Shown here: positions 18,010-26,145 of the stretch, in pieces
Numbering within the stretch: the stretch's first letter is position 1
Layout of the letters: each line of letters opens with the position of its first letter
Source: Halalkalibacter oceani
GTDB lineage: Bacteria > Bacillota > Bacilli > Bacillales > Bacillaceae_D
Direction of reading: 5' to 3'
Length of the DNA: 64,000 nucleotides
Assembly (NCBI RefSeq): GCF_023715705.1
Contig: NZ_JAMBOS010000004.1
Location: 62,001 to 126,000, forward strand
Notes under the pieces: generated by a model
Told to the model about the DNA's origin: nothing
What the model saw: the letters and a program-made list of their open reading frames with translations, nothing else
Database searches by the model: none
Program-made: the position numbers and the translations under genes

Positions 18010-19671
18010 TTAATCGCCGCACACATTGTCAACAGCGATCGGCTCCGGCACGTCACGGTACTGATAACCGGCAACGACCTGGACCCGTTTAAAAAACTTG
18101 TGAAACCGTTCATTCGGCATGCCGCGCTGCTGGAAATCGCGGACAACCTTGACGACTGTTGCGACGAGCTGCTCCTTGCTCATTCCTTCGGCGACGAGCT
18201 GGCCGACATGGGCGTTTCTCCCTGTCGTTTTCGCCCCTAAAAACAAATCAAATGCTTTTTTGCGGTAAATGATGCCGATATCGTTCGTCGGCGCGCCGTA
18301 GCACGCCATTCCGCAGCCGTTGAAGCCGATCGTCAGCCGCTTCGGCACGGGATCGCCGCCAATTGAGCGAAAGATCTCATCAAGCTGCGGCAATGATTCG
18401 CCCTTGTCACCATCACAAAAGTCACACGCCTTAATCGTGACGACATCGCCGACCGGATGCAGCAGCAGCCCCTCCCGTTCAAGCTCGGCCGTCACCTGCG
18501 CCGCGTCCCCCGTTTTCATCGTCACCTTCATTTGATGATCGGGCGTATATTCAATCTCGCCTTTATCGCCAATTACCTCGCCAATCAGCTGCATTTGCGC
18601 CGCGCTGAATTTTTTGTTGGCAAGACCTGGCGAGAGCGCAAATTCAAACACCGTTTCCTGCCTGAACAGGCTTTCCGGCTCCAGCTCAACGTCACGCTTC
18701 CCGCCACTTTCCTCCCCATTCAGGAGAGAAAGTGCTTCTTCTGCCAGCTCGCGCAGCGATCCCCGCGCCGGTTCGGGTCCTGCTTCCTCGGCAAGCTTTT
18801 GAAGCGAAGATGAAGCCGGTTCAACTTCCTCTTCACCTTGATGAAGCGCCCACGGCTCGTGCTCCGGCTTTAAGCGCTGATGCGGCCGCAGAGCCTGCTT
18901 CGCTTCTCCAAGCGTATATTTTTTCTGATAGCCGCGCGGCGTGATCATCTTGCCGTCGTACATAAACGTCGATCCATTGCCGATGATGACCGTCGTCAGC
19001 ATCCCGATCTCATGCTCAAGCATCTCGCCGAGCGTTGTCATCACGATATGCTGCCGTTCGCGATAGGCGCTTTTGACAAGTCCGACCGGCGTGTCGGCAG
19101 AACGGTATTGCAGCAAAATCCGCTGCGCCTCCTCAATCTGTCTCGTCCGCCGCCCGCTTTTCGGATTGTAGAGCGCAATCACAAAATCAGCCTTGCCCGC
19201 AGCGTCAAGTCTGGCTTTAATCAGCTCCCACGGCGTTAGATGGTCACTGAGGCTGATCGTGCAGGCATCATGCATAATCGGTGCGCCGAGCAGCGAGGCA
19301 CAGGAGTTAATCGCTGAGATCCCGGGAATAATTTCAACCTCGACCCCATCCTGCTCCGTCCAGCCTTTTTCAATTAACACCTCATAGACGAGACCGGCCA
19401 TGCCGTAGACGCCGGCATCCCCGCTTGAAATAACCGCAACCGTCTTGCCCTCTTCCGCCTGACGCACGGCTTCCTGTGCCCGGCTCACTTCCTCCGTCAT
19501 TCCGGTCCGGATAATCGCTTGATCCGTCAGCAACGGTTTAATCAAATCCACGTACGTGTTGTAGCCGATAATTGAATCACTTTCAGCGATCGCTTCCCTC
19601 GCCCGGCCTGTCATATGCTGCTCGTGGCCCGGCCCGAAGCCGATCAATAAAAGCTTTCCTTTCGCTCCCAT
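18010..19671 (-). CDS. cbiH60: CbiH60: cobalt-factor III methyltransferase with Fe-S domain
   Basis: The N-terminal part (about residues 1-245) is the C17 methylase that contracts the ring, with KLLLIGFGPGHEQHMTGRA and VISSGDAGVYGMAGL. The C-terminal part (about 380-553) resembles a sulfite/nitrite-reductase half-domain with cysteines in KACDFCDG and NGCGMACYG, expected to hold a [4Fe-4S] cluster. The start is placed at ATG 19671 after AAAGGAGGA. The frame stays open upstream, but that part runs through the riboswitch terminator. The resulting 553 residues fit the 60-kDa CbiH60 of B. megaterium. Confidence 0.92.
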   Translation of the reverse strand: MGAKGKLLLIGFGPGHEQHMTGRAREAIAESDSIIGYNTYVDLIKPLLTDQAIIRTGMTEEVSRAQEAVRQAEEGKTVAVISSGDAGVYGMAGLVYEVLIEKGWTEQDGVEVEIIPGISAINSCASLLGAPIMHDACTISLSDHLTPWELIKARLDAAGKADFVIALYNPKSGRRTRQIEEAQRILLQYRSADTPVGLVKSAYRERQHIVMTTLGEMLEHEIGMLTTVIIGNGSTFMYDGKMITPRGYQKKYTLGEAKQALRPHQRLKPEHEPWALHQGEEEVEPASSSLQKLAEEAGPEPARGSLRELAEEALSLLNGEESGGKRDVELEPESLFRQETVFEFALSPGLANKKFSAAQMQLIGEVIGDKGEIEYTPDHQMKVTMKTGDAAQVTAELEREGLLLHPVGDVVTIKACDFCDGDKGESLPQLDEIFRSIGGDPVPKRLTIGFNGCGMACYGAPTNDIGIIYRKKAFDLFLGAKTTGRNAHVGQLVAEGMSKEQLVATVVKVVRDFQQRGMPNERFHKFFKRVQVVAGYQYRDVPEPIAVDNVCGD

Positions 19672-19712
19672 CGGATGTCCTCCTTTTTGACCTTCGGGGA
19701 AAGCGGGGCAAT

Positions 19713-19747
19713 AAAAAAAGCCTCCACCCGCAAAAGGGTTAGAGGCT
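19713..19747 (-). terminator. Expression-platform terminator of the cobalamin riboswitch
   Basis: On the minus strand the stem AGCCTC...GGAGGC closes around AACCC/GGGT and is followed by seven T. It lies between the aptamer and the cbiH60 start, so it can act as the B12-dependent off switch. Confidence 0.85.
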
Positions 19748-19852
19748 AGTCCTTTTTTATCATCATCTGAAAAGGAATCCAGCAGAGACAGCATTGTCGT
19801 CTCCTGCTCTAACACCTCCCCATCTCCCGTAGGTCAATCAGTGTCGTTGGAA

Positions 19853-20032
19853 AAGGCAGGTCTCCTGGCTCAAGGTCTTACGCTGCTGCTCCTTCCCGTC
19901 CGATGGACAGTGGCTCGTGCATACAGCAATCCTTTTACAGTGGCGGGACCGCGTCGGCTTTTCACCGAACTTCCCTTTTAGAAAGTCAACGATGACTTTC
20001 ACCTTTTCCCAAACATATGCAATTTCATGTTT
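19853..20032 (-). ncRNA. Cobalamin riboswitch aptamer
   Basis: Read on the minus strand, the conserved blocks appear in order: GTTTGGGAAAAGGTGAAA, AAGGGAAGTTCGGTGAAAAG, GCGGTCCCGCCACTGTA, the GAGCCACTG B12 box, and the closing AGCCAGGAGACCTGCC. The RNA binds adenosylcobalamin and is followed by an intrinsic terminator, so it should switch off the whole cbi operon when B12 is sufficient. Confidence 0.93.
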
Positions 20033-20166
20033 CTTTTACAGTACGTAACAATCTGATAGAAGTCAACTATTTTTTCCTGCTTTCATTGTTTCACAGCTTA
20101 CGAGAGATTCACTGTGATAAACCGGATAATCGGCGATTTCAACTAGTGGAGAAGGACTTTTTCTCA

Positions 20167-20194
20167 TTGACAACACAGCTTTTAAAAAGATAAT
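20167..20194 (+). promoter_or_regulatory. SigA-type promoter
   Basis: TTGACA (20167-20172) and GATAAT (20189-20194) are 16 bases apart. They are about 65 bases ahead of the exported-protein gene and point toward it. Confidence 0.6.
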
Positions 20195-20259
20195 GATAGT
20201 AGGATTCTTTTTCCATTCTAACATTATTAGAAGCCATTCCTCATAAAGGAGTCATAGAG

Positions 20260-20838
20260 ATGAAACGGAAAAAAGCAATGATGATTTCGGCAATTGTTGC
20301 TCTAATCGCAGCGACGGTTTACGTGATCGCCGATGCGACAGTCGTTAAAACGGCTCCGCTACAATTGGGCATGATGGAAACATTTGAGAATTACGAAGAA
20401 CGACTGGAGGGCAGCGATTTAGCGGTCGTCGCCGTTTTGAATGGCGAACCGGAAAACGTCGTTTACTATGAAGATGGACTTCCTGATGGTCACCGTTTGA
20501 GCGATATTTTCATCCAAAAAGTGATCAAGGGCGACGAAAGTTTGGAAGGTTCTACGATCACGATACGTGAACCGTATTACATTGTCGATAATGGTTTGGC
20601 GCCAAGTGTTACGGAAATCTATTACGGCGACTATACCGCTCTGCAAAAGGGCGCTGAATATTTGCTGTTCCTCGGATGGACGGAAAGCTGGGGGCAATAC
20701 GGAATCGCTTCCGCCCACGAAGGGAAATTTGATTTAAGCCAACTCGATGAAGAAGAAAAGCGCGCGGTGGAACAAAACCCTCGTTTGCAAAAACTAAGAA
20801 GCGACATTTTAGCCAATGTGGAGCTTGAGCTTGACTGA
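20260..20838 (+). CDS. Exported or membrane-anchored protein of unknown function
   Basis: This 192-residue protein has a basic start and one hydrophobic segment (about residues 7-25: ISAIVALIAATVYVIADA). It should therefore be secreted or held by an uncleaved anchor. The remainder is acidic and hydrophilic, with FENYEERLEGSDLAVVAVL, a KGAEYLLFLGWTESWGQYG segment near residue 127 and an acidic C-terminus. I do not recognise the family. The start has AAAGGAG at a good distance. A segment of the gene is repeated 400 bases downstream in a decayed form. Confidence 0.75.
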   Translation: MKRKKAMMISAIVALIAATVYVIADATVVKTAPLQLGMMETFENYEERLEGSDLAVVAVLNGEPENVVYYEDGLPDGHRLSDIFIQKVIKGDESLEGSTITIREPYYIVDNGLAPSVTEIYYGDYTALQKGAEYLLFLGWTESWGQYGIASAHEGKFDLSQLDEEEKRAVEQNPRLQKLRSDILANVELELD

Positions 20839-20978
20839 TCGGGTGGTGAGGACGGTGTAACTGCTAGACTAGATTTGACAGTTTCTGCTTGATCATGAAC
20901 CCAATCCGTTAAGCTATTCTTCGTACAATCAAGATGGTTTGGGGGCTAAAGAGAAAGTGAGAAACCATGATCAAATGA

Positions 20979-21021
20979 AGCTGCTGAAAAAGGACGATTT
21001 TCACTTTTTCAGCAGCTTTTT
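20979..21021 (+). terminator. Terminator-like hairpin (AAAAGG-core family)
   Basis: GCTGCTGAAAAAG pairs with CTTTTTCAGCAGC and is followed by TTTTTC. It lies about 140 bases after the exported-protein gene. Its AAAAAGGACGATTT core is shared with the hairpin at 56342-56380. Confidence 0.7.
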
Positions 21022-21043
21022 CGTAATGAGCGGAGCCATTACG

Positions 21044-21112
21044 AAAAAGGGTGCTGAATATTTGCTGTTTCTCGGATGGACGGAAAGCTGGGGGACAATA
21101 AGGAATCGCCTC
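21044..21112 (+). pseudogene. Decayed partial copy of the exported-protein gene
   Basis: Bases 21044-21112 repeat 20644-20712 at an offset of exactly 400 bases with only a few differences. They cover the codons for GAEYLLFLGWTESWG. An extra base (GGGGGACAAT versus GGGGGCAAT) breaks the frame, and there is no start or remaining gene around it. It is the remnant of a second copy. Confidence 0.75.
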
Positions 21113-21246
21113 TTCCATCGTTCTGAGGTTGTTCATTTAAATGGAGAAAGCCATCGAATTAAAAAATAGGAAGTCGCTATTTTTAACGAGCAAAAATTGT
21201 TCAAAACCACTTGACGGTTACAAAGCCCTGCATCACGAGTACCAGG

Positions 21247-21639
21247 CTACATTTTTACACTATATTCTTTAATAATGGCCACCACTTCATCAAATTCATA
21301 TTTTTGATTCACGACATCCACAACAAAATCCTCGGCTTGCTTTTGACTCATGGTAAACTGAAAACCGTTGTAGGCAAGGAATTGAATCAGTGCCAAAAAG
21401 GCCGTTCGTTTGTTTGCGTTATGAAAGGTATGATTTTTGGCTAATGACTCAAACAAAGCTCCCGCTTTTTCGAAAATGGTCGGGTAAGCCTCTTCCCCAA
21501 AAGCGGATTGTTTGGGGCGGTTGATGGCTGAATTGAGAAGATCCGGCAACTTCACACCTTTATGTTCCTTGGGACTATATCGTTCAATGACTAGTAAATT
21601 GATGGCAATCACTTCTTGTTCAGTTAAATAACGAATCAA
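21247..21639 (-). CDS. Doc (death-on-curing) family toxin
   Basis: This 130-residue Fic/Doc-fold toxin has the Fic motif HTFHNANKR at residues 70-78, which keeps the catalytic histidine and the NKR end of Doc. By family knowledge, Doc halts translation by phosphorylating EF-Tu. It probably starts at TTG 21639, which overlaps the stop of the antitoxin gene (TTGA), so toxin is made only with antitoxin. Position 73 is His where phage P1 Doc has another residue. Confidence 0.85.
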   Translation of the reverse strand: MIRYLTEQEVIAINLLVIERYSPKEHKGVKLPDLLNSAINRPKQSAFGEEAYPTIFEKAGALFESLAKNHTFHNANKRTAFLALIQFLAYNGFQFTMSQKQAEDFVVDVVNQKYEFDEVVAIIKEYSVKM

Positions 21640-21893
21640 CGGTCTACCAGCCCTTTAATGGTTTCATCATACTGTTTCATGTTCTTATCTAAAATATCAA
21701 AAAAGTCGTCGCTAACACCTTTTGGCAACTGTACTTTTTTACTTTTGCGGATCACAATCGCGCCATCCTGTTCCTCAATAAAAACGTCATCACCATGCGC
21801 TACTCCAAGACGTTTTAATAATTCTGCTGGAAACGTCACACCTAAACTATTTCCGATTTTCGTTATTTTTCGTTCCAAGTTTTTCACCGCCAT
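21636..21893 (-). CDS. AbrB/MazE-type antitoxin
   Basis: This 85-residue protein has an N-terminal swapped-hairpin (SpoVT-AbrB) DNA-binding domain, RKITKIGNSLGVTFPAELLK, and a C-terminal tail FFDILDKNMKQYDETIKGLV. The tail should wrap and neutralise Doc. An AGAAGGAGGG site precedes the ATG. Doc is classically paired with a Phd-type antitoxin; here the DNA-binding half is AbrB-type. It likely represses its own promoter. Confidence 0.85.
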   Translation of the reverse strand: MAVKNLERKITKIGNSLGVTFPAELLKRLGVAHGDDVFIEEQDGAIVIRKSKKVQLPKGVSDDFFDILDKNMKQYDETIKGLVDR

Positions 21894-21932
21894 TCTTTTT
21901 CCCTCCTTCTATGCTATTCAAACTCCTATATT

Positions 21933-21956
21933 TTATAACTGTTCTAACAATTATAA
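21933..21956. promoter_or_regulatory. Palindromic operator candidate for the AbrB/Doc pair
   Basis: The 24-base site has arms TTATAA-n-TGTT and AACA-n-TTATAA around a two-base centre, with one mismatched arm pair. It overlaps the likely -10 (TATAAA on the minus strand, 18 bases from a TTCAAT -35) of the antitoxin-toxin operon, the expected place for autorepression. Confidence 0.5.
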
Positions 21957-22129
21957 TTGAACACAAATCAAAATGCTATTGAAAACCTTTTACATTTACT
22001 GTTATTATTTTTTATTGTTTTAGTTACACTTTCTACCCTTATGGATTATTTTGGAAAATTGTACAAGTCAATTTTGGAACCGCTCATATAAATAGAAGGG
22101 AACTTTAGACAAAGGCTGTTTAGGGTGGG

Positions 22130-22156
22130 AAAAGGGCAAATCCTCTCTTTTGGCCC
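22130..22156 (-). terminator. Rho-independent terminator of the ECF operon
   Basis: On the minus strand GGGCCAAA pairs with TTTGCCC and is followed by TTTT. It lies 20-45 bases after the last gene of the sigma/anti-sigma operon. Confidence 0.55.
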
Positions 22157-22175
22157 GGTCCCTCCCTTTTATCAT

Positions 22176-22478
22176 TTACTTCCCGGCATGATACAACGTC
22201 AACAGAATGATATAAACGGCGAAAAACAGCAGCGTTCCTTTGATGATCATCCTGCCAAAATATTTGCGCCACACATGGCGGTCTGTTTGCACCGCCTCTT
22301 GTGATAGGATAGCGGGCACCGGCAGAGGGGCAACCGTATCGTCCGAGCGCAGTTCCGCCAGCAGCTCCTGGCAGCCGTGGCAAGTCGAGAGATGCTGTTC
22401 AACCAGCTTCTCCGATTCAGGGCGGCATTCTGCTTCGACATAGTGCGGCAGCAAATCTCTAATAATTGAGCATTTCAT
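22176..22478 (-). CDS. Zinc-finger anti-sigma factor with one membrane span
   Basis: This 100-residue protein has the ZAS signature H-x3-C-x2-C (HLSTCHGC, about residues 29-36), preceded by CSIIRDLLPHYVEAE. One transmembrane helix (GTLLFFAVYIILLTLYHAG) lies at the extreme C-terminus. The N-terminal cytosolic domain should hold the ECF sigma factor encoded just upstream. The genes overlap by 20 bases, as usual for sigma/anti-sigma pairs. There is almost no extracellular part, so sensing probably needs a partner protein. Confidence 0.85.
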   Translation of the reverse strand: MKCSIIRDLLPHYVEAECRPESEKLVEQHLSTCHGCQELLAELRSDDTVAPLPVPAILSQEAVQTDRHVWRKYFGRMIIKGTLLFFAVYIILLTLYHAGK

Positions 22479-22998
22479 CGCTTCCGACTCCTTTCTTCCC
22501 GGCTTCCTTTTTGTACTGTAGGCGCGCGCGATGGATCGTCGTCTTGACCTTGCTTAACGACCAGCCGAGCACATGGGCGATTTCCTGGTAGGACAGCTCC
22601 TGCATATCACGCAAAATTAAAATATCGCGAAAAACCGGCTTCATTTCATCAAGAATGCGGTAAAGCTCGTCCAGCTTTTCTTTTTGTAAATAAAAGTCTT
22701 CAGGTGAATGAACAGCGCTGAGAAGCGGATACAAATTCGTATCTTCCATCACAGTCACGACTTGCACGTCTTTTTTGCGAAAATAAGAGACATAGTGATT
22801 ATGGGCTATCCGGTAGAGCCATGATTTCATCGTTGCGTCTCCACGAAAATGCGGCAGCGCCTCAAATGCTTTTAAAAAGACATCCTGACAGAGATCCTCG
22901 GCCGTAGCGGTGTTTTTCGTCTGTCTGAGCAAGTAAGCATAAATTGCCGGCTGATAGGCTTTGTAGATCGATTCCAATTTTTCTAAATACGAGGTCAT
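22459..22998 (-). CDS. ECF-family RNA polymerase sigma factor
   Basis: This 179-residue sigma factor has region 2 at about residues 20-85 (YLLRQTKNTATAEDLCQDVF, then MKSWLYRIAHNHYVSYFRKK). Region 4 is at about 115-165 (RDMQELSYQEIAHVLGWSLS, then KVKTTIHRAR as the recognition helix). It resembles the Bacillus SigV/SigW/SigX/SigY group but I cannot assign a named orthologue. The ECF-type promoter in front of the operon suggests it activates its own synthesis. Confidence 0.9.
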   Translation of the reverse strand: MTSYLEKLESIYKAYQPAIYAYLLRQTKNTATAEDLCQDVFLKAFEALPHFRGDATMKSWLYRIAHNHYVSYFRKKDVQVVTVMEDTNLYPLLSAVHSPEDFYLQKEKLDELYRILDEMKPVFRDILILRDMQELSYQEIAHVLGWSLSKVKTTIHRARLQYKKEAGKKGVGSDEMLNY

Positions 22999-23030
22999 TT
23001 TTCAAAAGCCCTTTCTTTAACACAAGTCAT

Positions 23031-23312
23031 TTAAATATACAGCCAAATCGACACCCATATTAGGAAAAGTGCGATCATGCCGACCCCCACCGCTAAAAAT
23101 CTTCTCGCTTTTTTGATCGTTTCCAGCTCTGAGCTTTCGTTTTCATTACTGGGCAGCTCCGGCTGTTGCTCCGCTCTGTTTTGCTCACTCCAGTCAGGGC
23201 AGAAGGGACAGCTCATTTGATGATCTGCCATCCATTCAGCGGTTTCCGATTCCACCATCCCCTCCTGCCAGTCTTCTTTCAAGTCCCGAAATACAGCGCA
23301 TTCCCGTTTCAT
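23031..23312 (-). CDS. Second small zinc-finger membrane protein of the ECF operon
   Basis: This 93-residue protein has an N-terminal H-x3-C-x2-C motif (HQMSCPFC, about residues 31-38) and a C-terminal membrane helix (FLAVGVGMIALFLIWVSIWL). It has the same layout as the anti-sigma gene downstream, but with an acidic linker. Its start overlaps the stop of the large membrane protein by four bases. It may be a second anti-sigma factor or a co-regulator linking the membrane protein to the sigma factor. Confidence 0.7.
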   Translation of the reverse strand: MKRECAVFRDLKEDWQEGMVESETAEWMADHQMSCPFCPDWSEQNRAEQQPELPSNENESSELETIKKARRFLAVGVGMIALFLIWVSIWLYI

Positions 23313-25297
23313 GATCTCACCCCGTCAATATCGTCGTACACATCGGTAATTTCCCCTGTTTCCATGTCAACAAAATGAACCTGCTTATGCGGCTTCGCGA
23401 ATGGAACGACAACAATCATCCAGACAAGCTCCGCCTCTCCCTCGCGGTTATAAATCAGCGCCAGCTCCCCACGCTGGGCATAAATTGAAAACATCGGATA
23501 CTCATCAGCCACGAGCTTCATTGCCTTGCTCATGGAAACAGCTTTTTCAGCGAGTACGGTTTGATTGATCTTCTTACGATGTTGCGACGGATACCAGCCT
23601 TGATAAAAAGAAATCAGTTCGCCATCGGCCGTAAGATTGACTTGGACATGATGAGACAGAAGGCCATTGTCATACTCCCACGAATAATCGCCATATTCAC
23701 CCTGCTCATATTGCGCCCCCTGCTTCGCAAACTCAGGAGATAATTTTCGCGCAAAATAAGTGGCTTGCTTTACAAAAGCTCCTTCATCTCCTGCTTTGTC
23801 TTCACTTAGTTCCAGCTGCAAAAGCTCACCAGTTTCCGCGTGAAGGTAAATCGTTTCTCCATTTTTCGTTTTGATCGTAATAGTCGGCTGCGATTCGTAA
23901 GTGAACGAGCTCCACACATGGTCAATATAAGTCGGTGAGGAAGGCCGGCCAAGCACGTTCAGAACGTCCTCTACTTTTTTATTCAGCTCTTCCTTTGTCA
24001 GCTGGACGACAGAATTCTCCAGCTCTAACGGAGCGCCGATCGGAGTCGGTGAAAACGAAATGAGCCGCAAGTCATAATCCCAAACGATCAAACTCACATC
24101 AGTGTTTACCCTTTCGCCGTCTGACCATAATGGCAGAACGGAAACTTTGGCTTGCTTTGCTGCATCATCAAATTGAACGTCGATCTCAAACCGTTCTTCA
24201 TCATAATTAATTCCTGCTCTTTCAAGCAGGCCCTCCGTCTGCTTAAGGACGTCCTGTTTGGTAGGGGGCGTAGCCGTCGATGACGCTGCCTCCTCTGAAT
24301 CGGTTCGTGACAGGCCGAACAATTCGCCCGAACTGTCAAATCTAATCGAATAACCGCCCCCGTCCAGCGTATAGGCATTATAAAAATCTTCCTGAATGGA
24401 GGAATGGGCATCAAAGGTCACTTCACCGCCAATAATCTGTCTCGCCCGATCCTGCATCTCGGCAAGTGAAGGCATATTCGTTTCGGCCCGATACGCAGTA
24501 TGAATATAATAGTTTGCGTTTGCTTCGACAACATTCCATAGGTTATAGAACGGGTTGGCGATAACTACCAGGGCGACACTGATGCTTGCAACGGCAGCAT
24601 ACCACCCCTTCCCTCCGGTTAGCGGGCGGCGTTCCAGCAGCTGCTTGACCCACTCTGATCCGCCAAGCAAAAGCAAAAATAGCGTCAGTGGAAATAACGC
24701 CTCAAACTGATTCATTCTCGTAAAGATAACCGTGCCAGTGCTGACGGCAAAGAACACGCCCCACATTGCCTTGCTTTGGCGCCAGTAGCTCTGAAACAGC
24801 ACGTAGATGACGGCAAAGCTGGCGGCAATCAACGCCAAAGCCACCCACGTGTACCCGTCGGACAGATCCGCAAGCGTCAGGCTCGGAAGCATCAAAAGGA
24901 CCGGGATACAAAGCACGATCACATCAAACAGATAGAAAAATCCGTGCAGCGCCCGGAAAGGCAAAGTGATGATATAATGCATCCCGACGACAAGTATGTA
25001 ACCGTAAAAAATAACATTAATAATTTGAGTAAGTACATTATATTGAAAGCTGACATTTTCCCCGCTGATGAGAAAATGGTGAAAGAATTCAAGCGTAATC
25101 GCCAGAAACATCAGCGCCCGCAACACTACCCCTGCTCTGATCATCCCAGTCTCCCGATTATTCGCAGATGGACGCTGAACCACCAAAGCAGTCAGACTTA
25201 AAAGCACAAGCGCAATTCCAGTCAGAAACAGCGTCCATAAGCTAACCGGGATGTAACGCTGGATATGATTAATGACACTGTACAAAACATCCCACAT
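23309..25297 (-). CDS. Large polytopic membrane protein with extracytoplasmic PepSY/YcdB-like repeats
   Basis: The first about 270 of 662 residues form seven to eight hydrophobic spans, for example SLWTLFLTGIALVLLSLTAL and further pairs to AVASISVALVVIANPFY. The rest is a large soluble part, probably outside the cell, with repeated segments such as TPPTKQDVLKQTEGLLERAG, VQLTKEELNKKVEDVLNVLG and a final HFVDMETGEITDVYDD. These recall PepSY/YcdB-type domains, a family often tied to regulating envelope proteases. It is the first gene after the ECF promoter and is coupled to the small zinc-finger gene. A sensor or protease-inhibitor role is an inference. Confidence 0.75.
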   Translation of the reverse strand: MWDVLYSVINHIQRYIPVSLWTLFLTGIALVLLSLTALVVQRPSANNRETGMIRAGVVLRALMFLAITLEFFHHFLISGENVSFQYNVLTQIINVIFYGYILVVGMHYIITLPFRALHGFFYLFDVIVLCIPVLLMLPSLTLADLSDGYTWVALALIAASFAVIYVLFQSYWRQSKAMWGVFFAVSTGTVIFTRMNQFEALFPLTLFLLLLGGSEWVKQLLERRPLTGGKGWYAAVASISVALVVIANPFYNLWNVVEANANYYIHTAYRAETNMPSLAEMQDRARQIIGGEVTFDAHSSIQEDFYNAYTLDGGGYSIRFDSSGELFGLSRTDSEEAASSTATPPTKQDVLKQTEGLLERAGINYDEERFEIDVQFDDAAKQAKVSVLPLWSDGERVNTDVSLIVWDYDLRLISFSPTPIGAPLELENSVVQLTKEELNKKVEDVLNVLGRPSSPTYIDHVWSSFTYESQPTITIKTKNGETIYLHAETGELLQLELSEDKAGDEGAFVKQATYFARKLSPEFAKQGAQYEQGEYGDYSWEYDNGLLSHHVQVNLTADGELISFYQGWYPSQHRKKINQTVLAEKAVSMSKAMKLVADEYPMFSIYAQRGELALIYNREGEAELVWMIVVVPFAKPHKQVHFVDMETGEITDVYDDIDGVRS

Positions 25298-25328
25298 CTT
25301 TCCTCACTCCTTTGTATTGTCTGTTATA

Positions 25329-25356
25329 TAGACACATTAGAATGTTAAAAGTTTCA
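25329..25356 (-). promoter_or_regulatory. ECF sigma promoter
   Basis: On the minus strand, TGAAAC (25351-25356) and TGTCTA (25329-25334) are 16 bases apart, the classic ECF -35/-10 arrangement (TGAAAC, CGTC-like). It lies about 32 bases ahead of the 662-residue membrane-protein gene, so the ECF sigma factor of this operon probably drives it. Confidence 0.75.
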
Positions 25357-25498
25357 GAGTGGTGAACGATTTCCTGATATTTTTAGCATGCAGCTTCAGC
25401 GCCGGTCTGAAGACAGGCAGATCATTCCTTGTAAAGCTGGGAAAAGTCTGGTTTTCTTTTTATCCTGTTGTATGATAAAGGAAGAGGGGGATGATGCG

Positions 25499-26113
25499 AT
25501 GGGAAACAGCAAAAAATATGTAACCGCCGGGCTTTTAGCCCTTTTGCTCTTGCTTGGCTTTGTCATTGCCAATCAACAGAAGGAGATCAAAACATACCGC
25601 ACCTTGCTGTCAGAAACCGTGACGACGAATATTACTAATCTGTCTATCAGACTGGATCGTTTTGAACGTGCCAATCATGAGGCGGATGACCCTCGCTATC
25701 TTGCTGATTTATCTTCTGATTTCCATTATGCCGCCTTCGAGGTTTACGATAATCTTTCCTATGCGTACAAACTAGGCTATATTGATCTGGACACGTATGA
25801 TAAAGGCTATTTATTAGGAAGTCAGTTTTTTGCGATCCACCTCTTTCTCACCTATATCGACCGGGAAAATTGGACGGATGAAGAAGCCGAAAAAATCAAA
25901 TTGATCCGGTCGCTTAATGGCCGGTTACTTGCACACCTGACAGACAATCTAACCGGGCTTGGGTCAGGTGAGCTAAACGATCATTATCGCCAGCCAATTG
26001 TCGGGAAAGAAGACTTCTGGTATCAACGATTACTGGAGCTTCAGGAAATCAGTGAAGCTTTTATACGGGAACAGCTTCCCGGCGGGCGAACGCTTGACGA
26101 ATACTTGAACTGA
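25499..26113 (+). CDS. Signal-anchored protein of unknown function
   Basis: This 204-residue protein has one N-terminal membrane helix (VTAGLLALLLLLGFVIANQQ), then a mostly helical, charged domain outside the membrane. The start ATG 25499 is chosen for the GAAGAGGGGG before it and because the hydrophobic anchor then sits at the N-terminus. The frame is open further upstream. It is divergent from the ECF operon. I do not recognise the family. Repeated aromatic and acidic residues (EDFWYQRLLELQEISEAF) suggest helix packing but no catalytic motif. Confidence 0.75.
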   Translation: MGNSKKYVTAGLLALLLLLGFVIANQQKEIKTYRTLLSETVTTNITNLSIRLDRFERANHEADDPRYLADLSSDFHYAAFEVYDNLSYAYKLGYIDLDTYDKGYLLGSQFFAIHLFLTYIDRENWTDEEAEKIKLIRSLNGRLLAHLTDNLTGLGSGELNDHYRQPIVGKEDFWYQRLLELQEISEAFIREQLPGGRTLDEYLN

Positions 26114-26145
26114 TGACGCGTTTGTATCACCGTGCGAAGAAAGAA

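Noticed and set aside
19672-19815. Upstream extension of the cbiH60 reading frame by 48 codons
   Set aside because: It runs through the riboswitch terminator hairpin and has no ribosome site; ATG 19671 has AAAGGAGGA and gives the known 60-kDa size.
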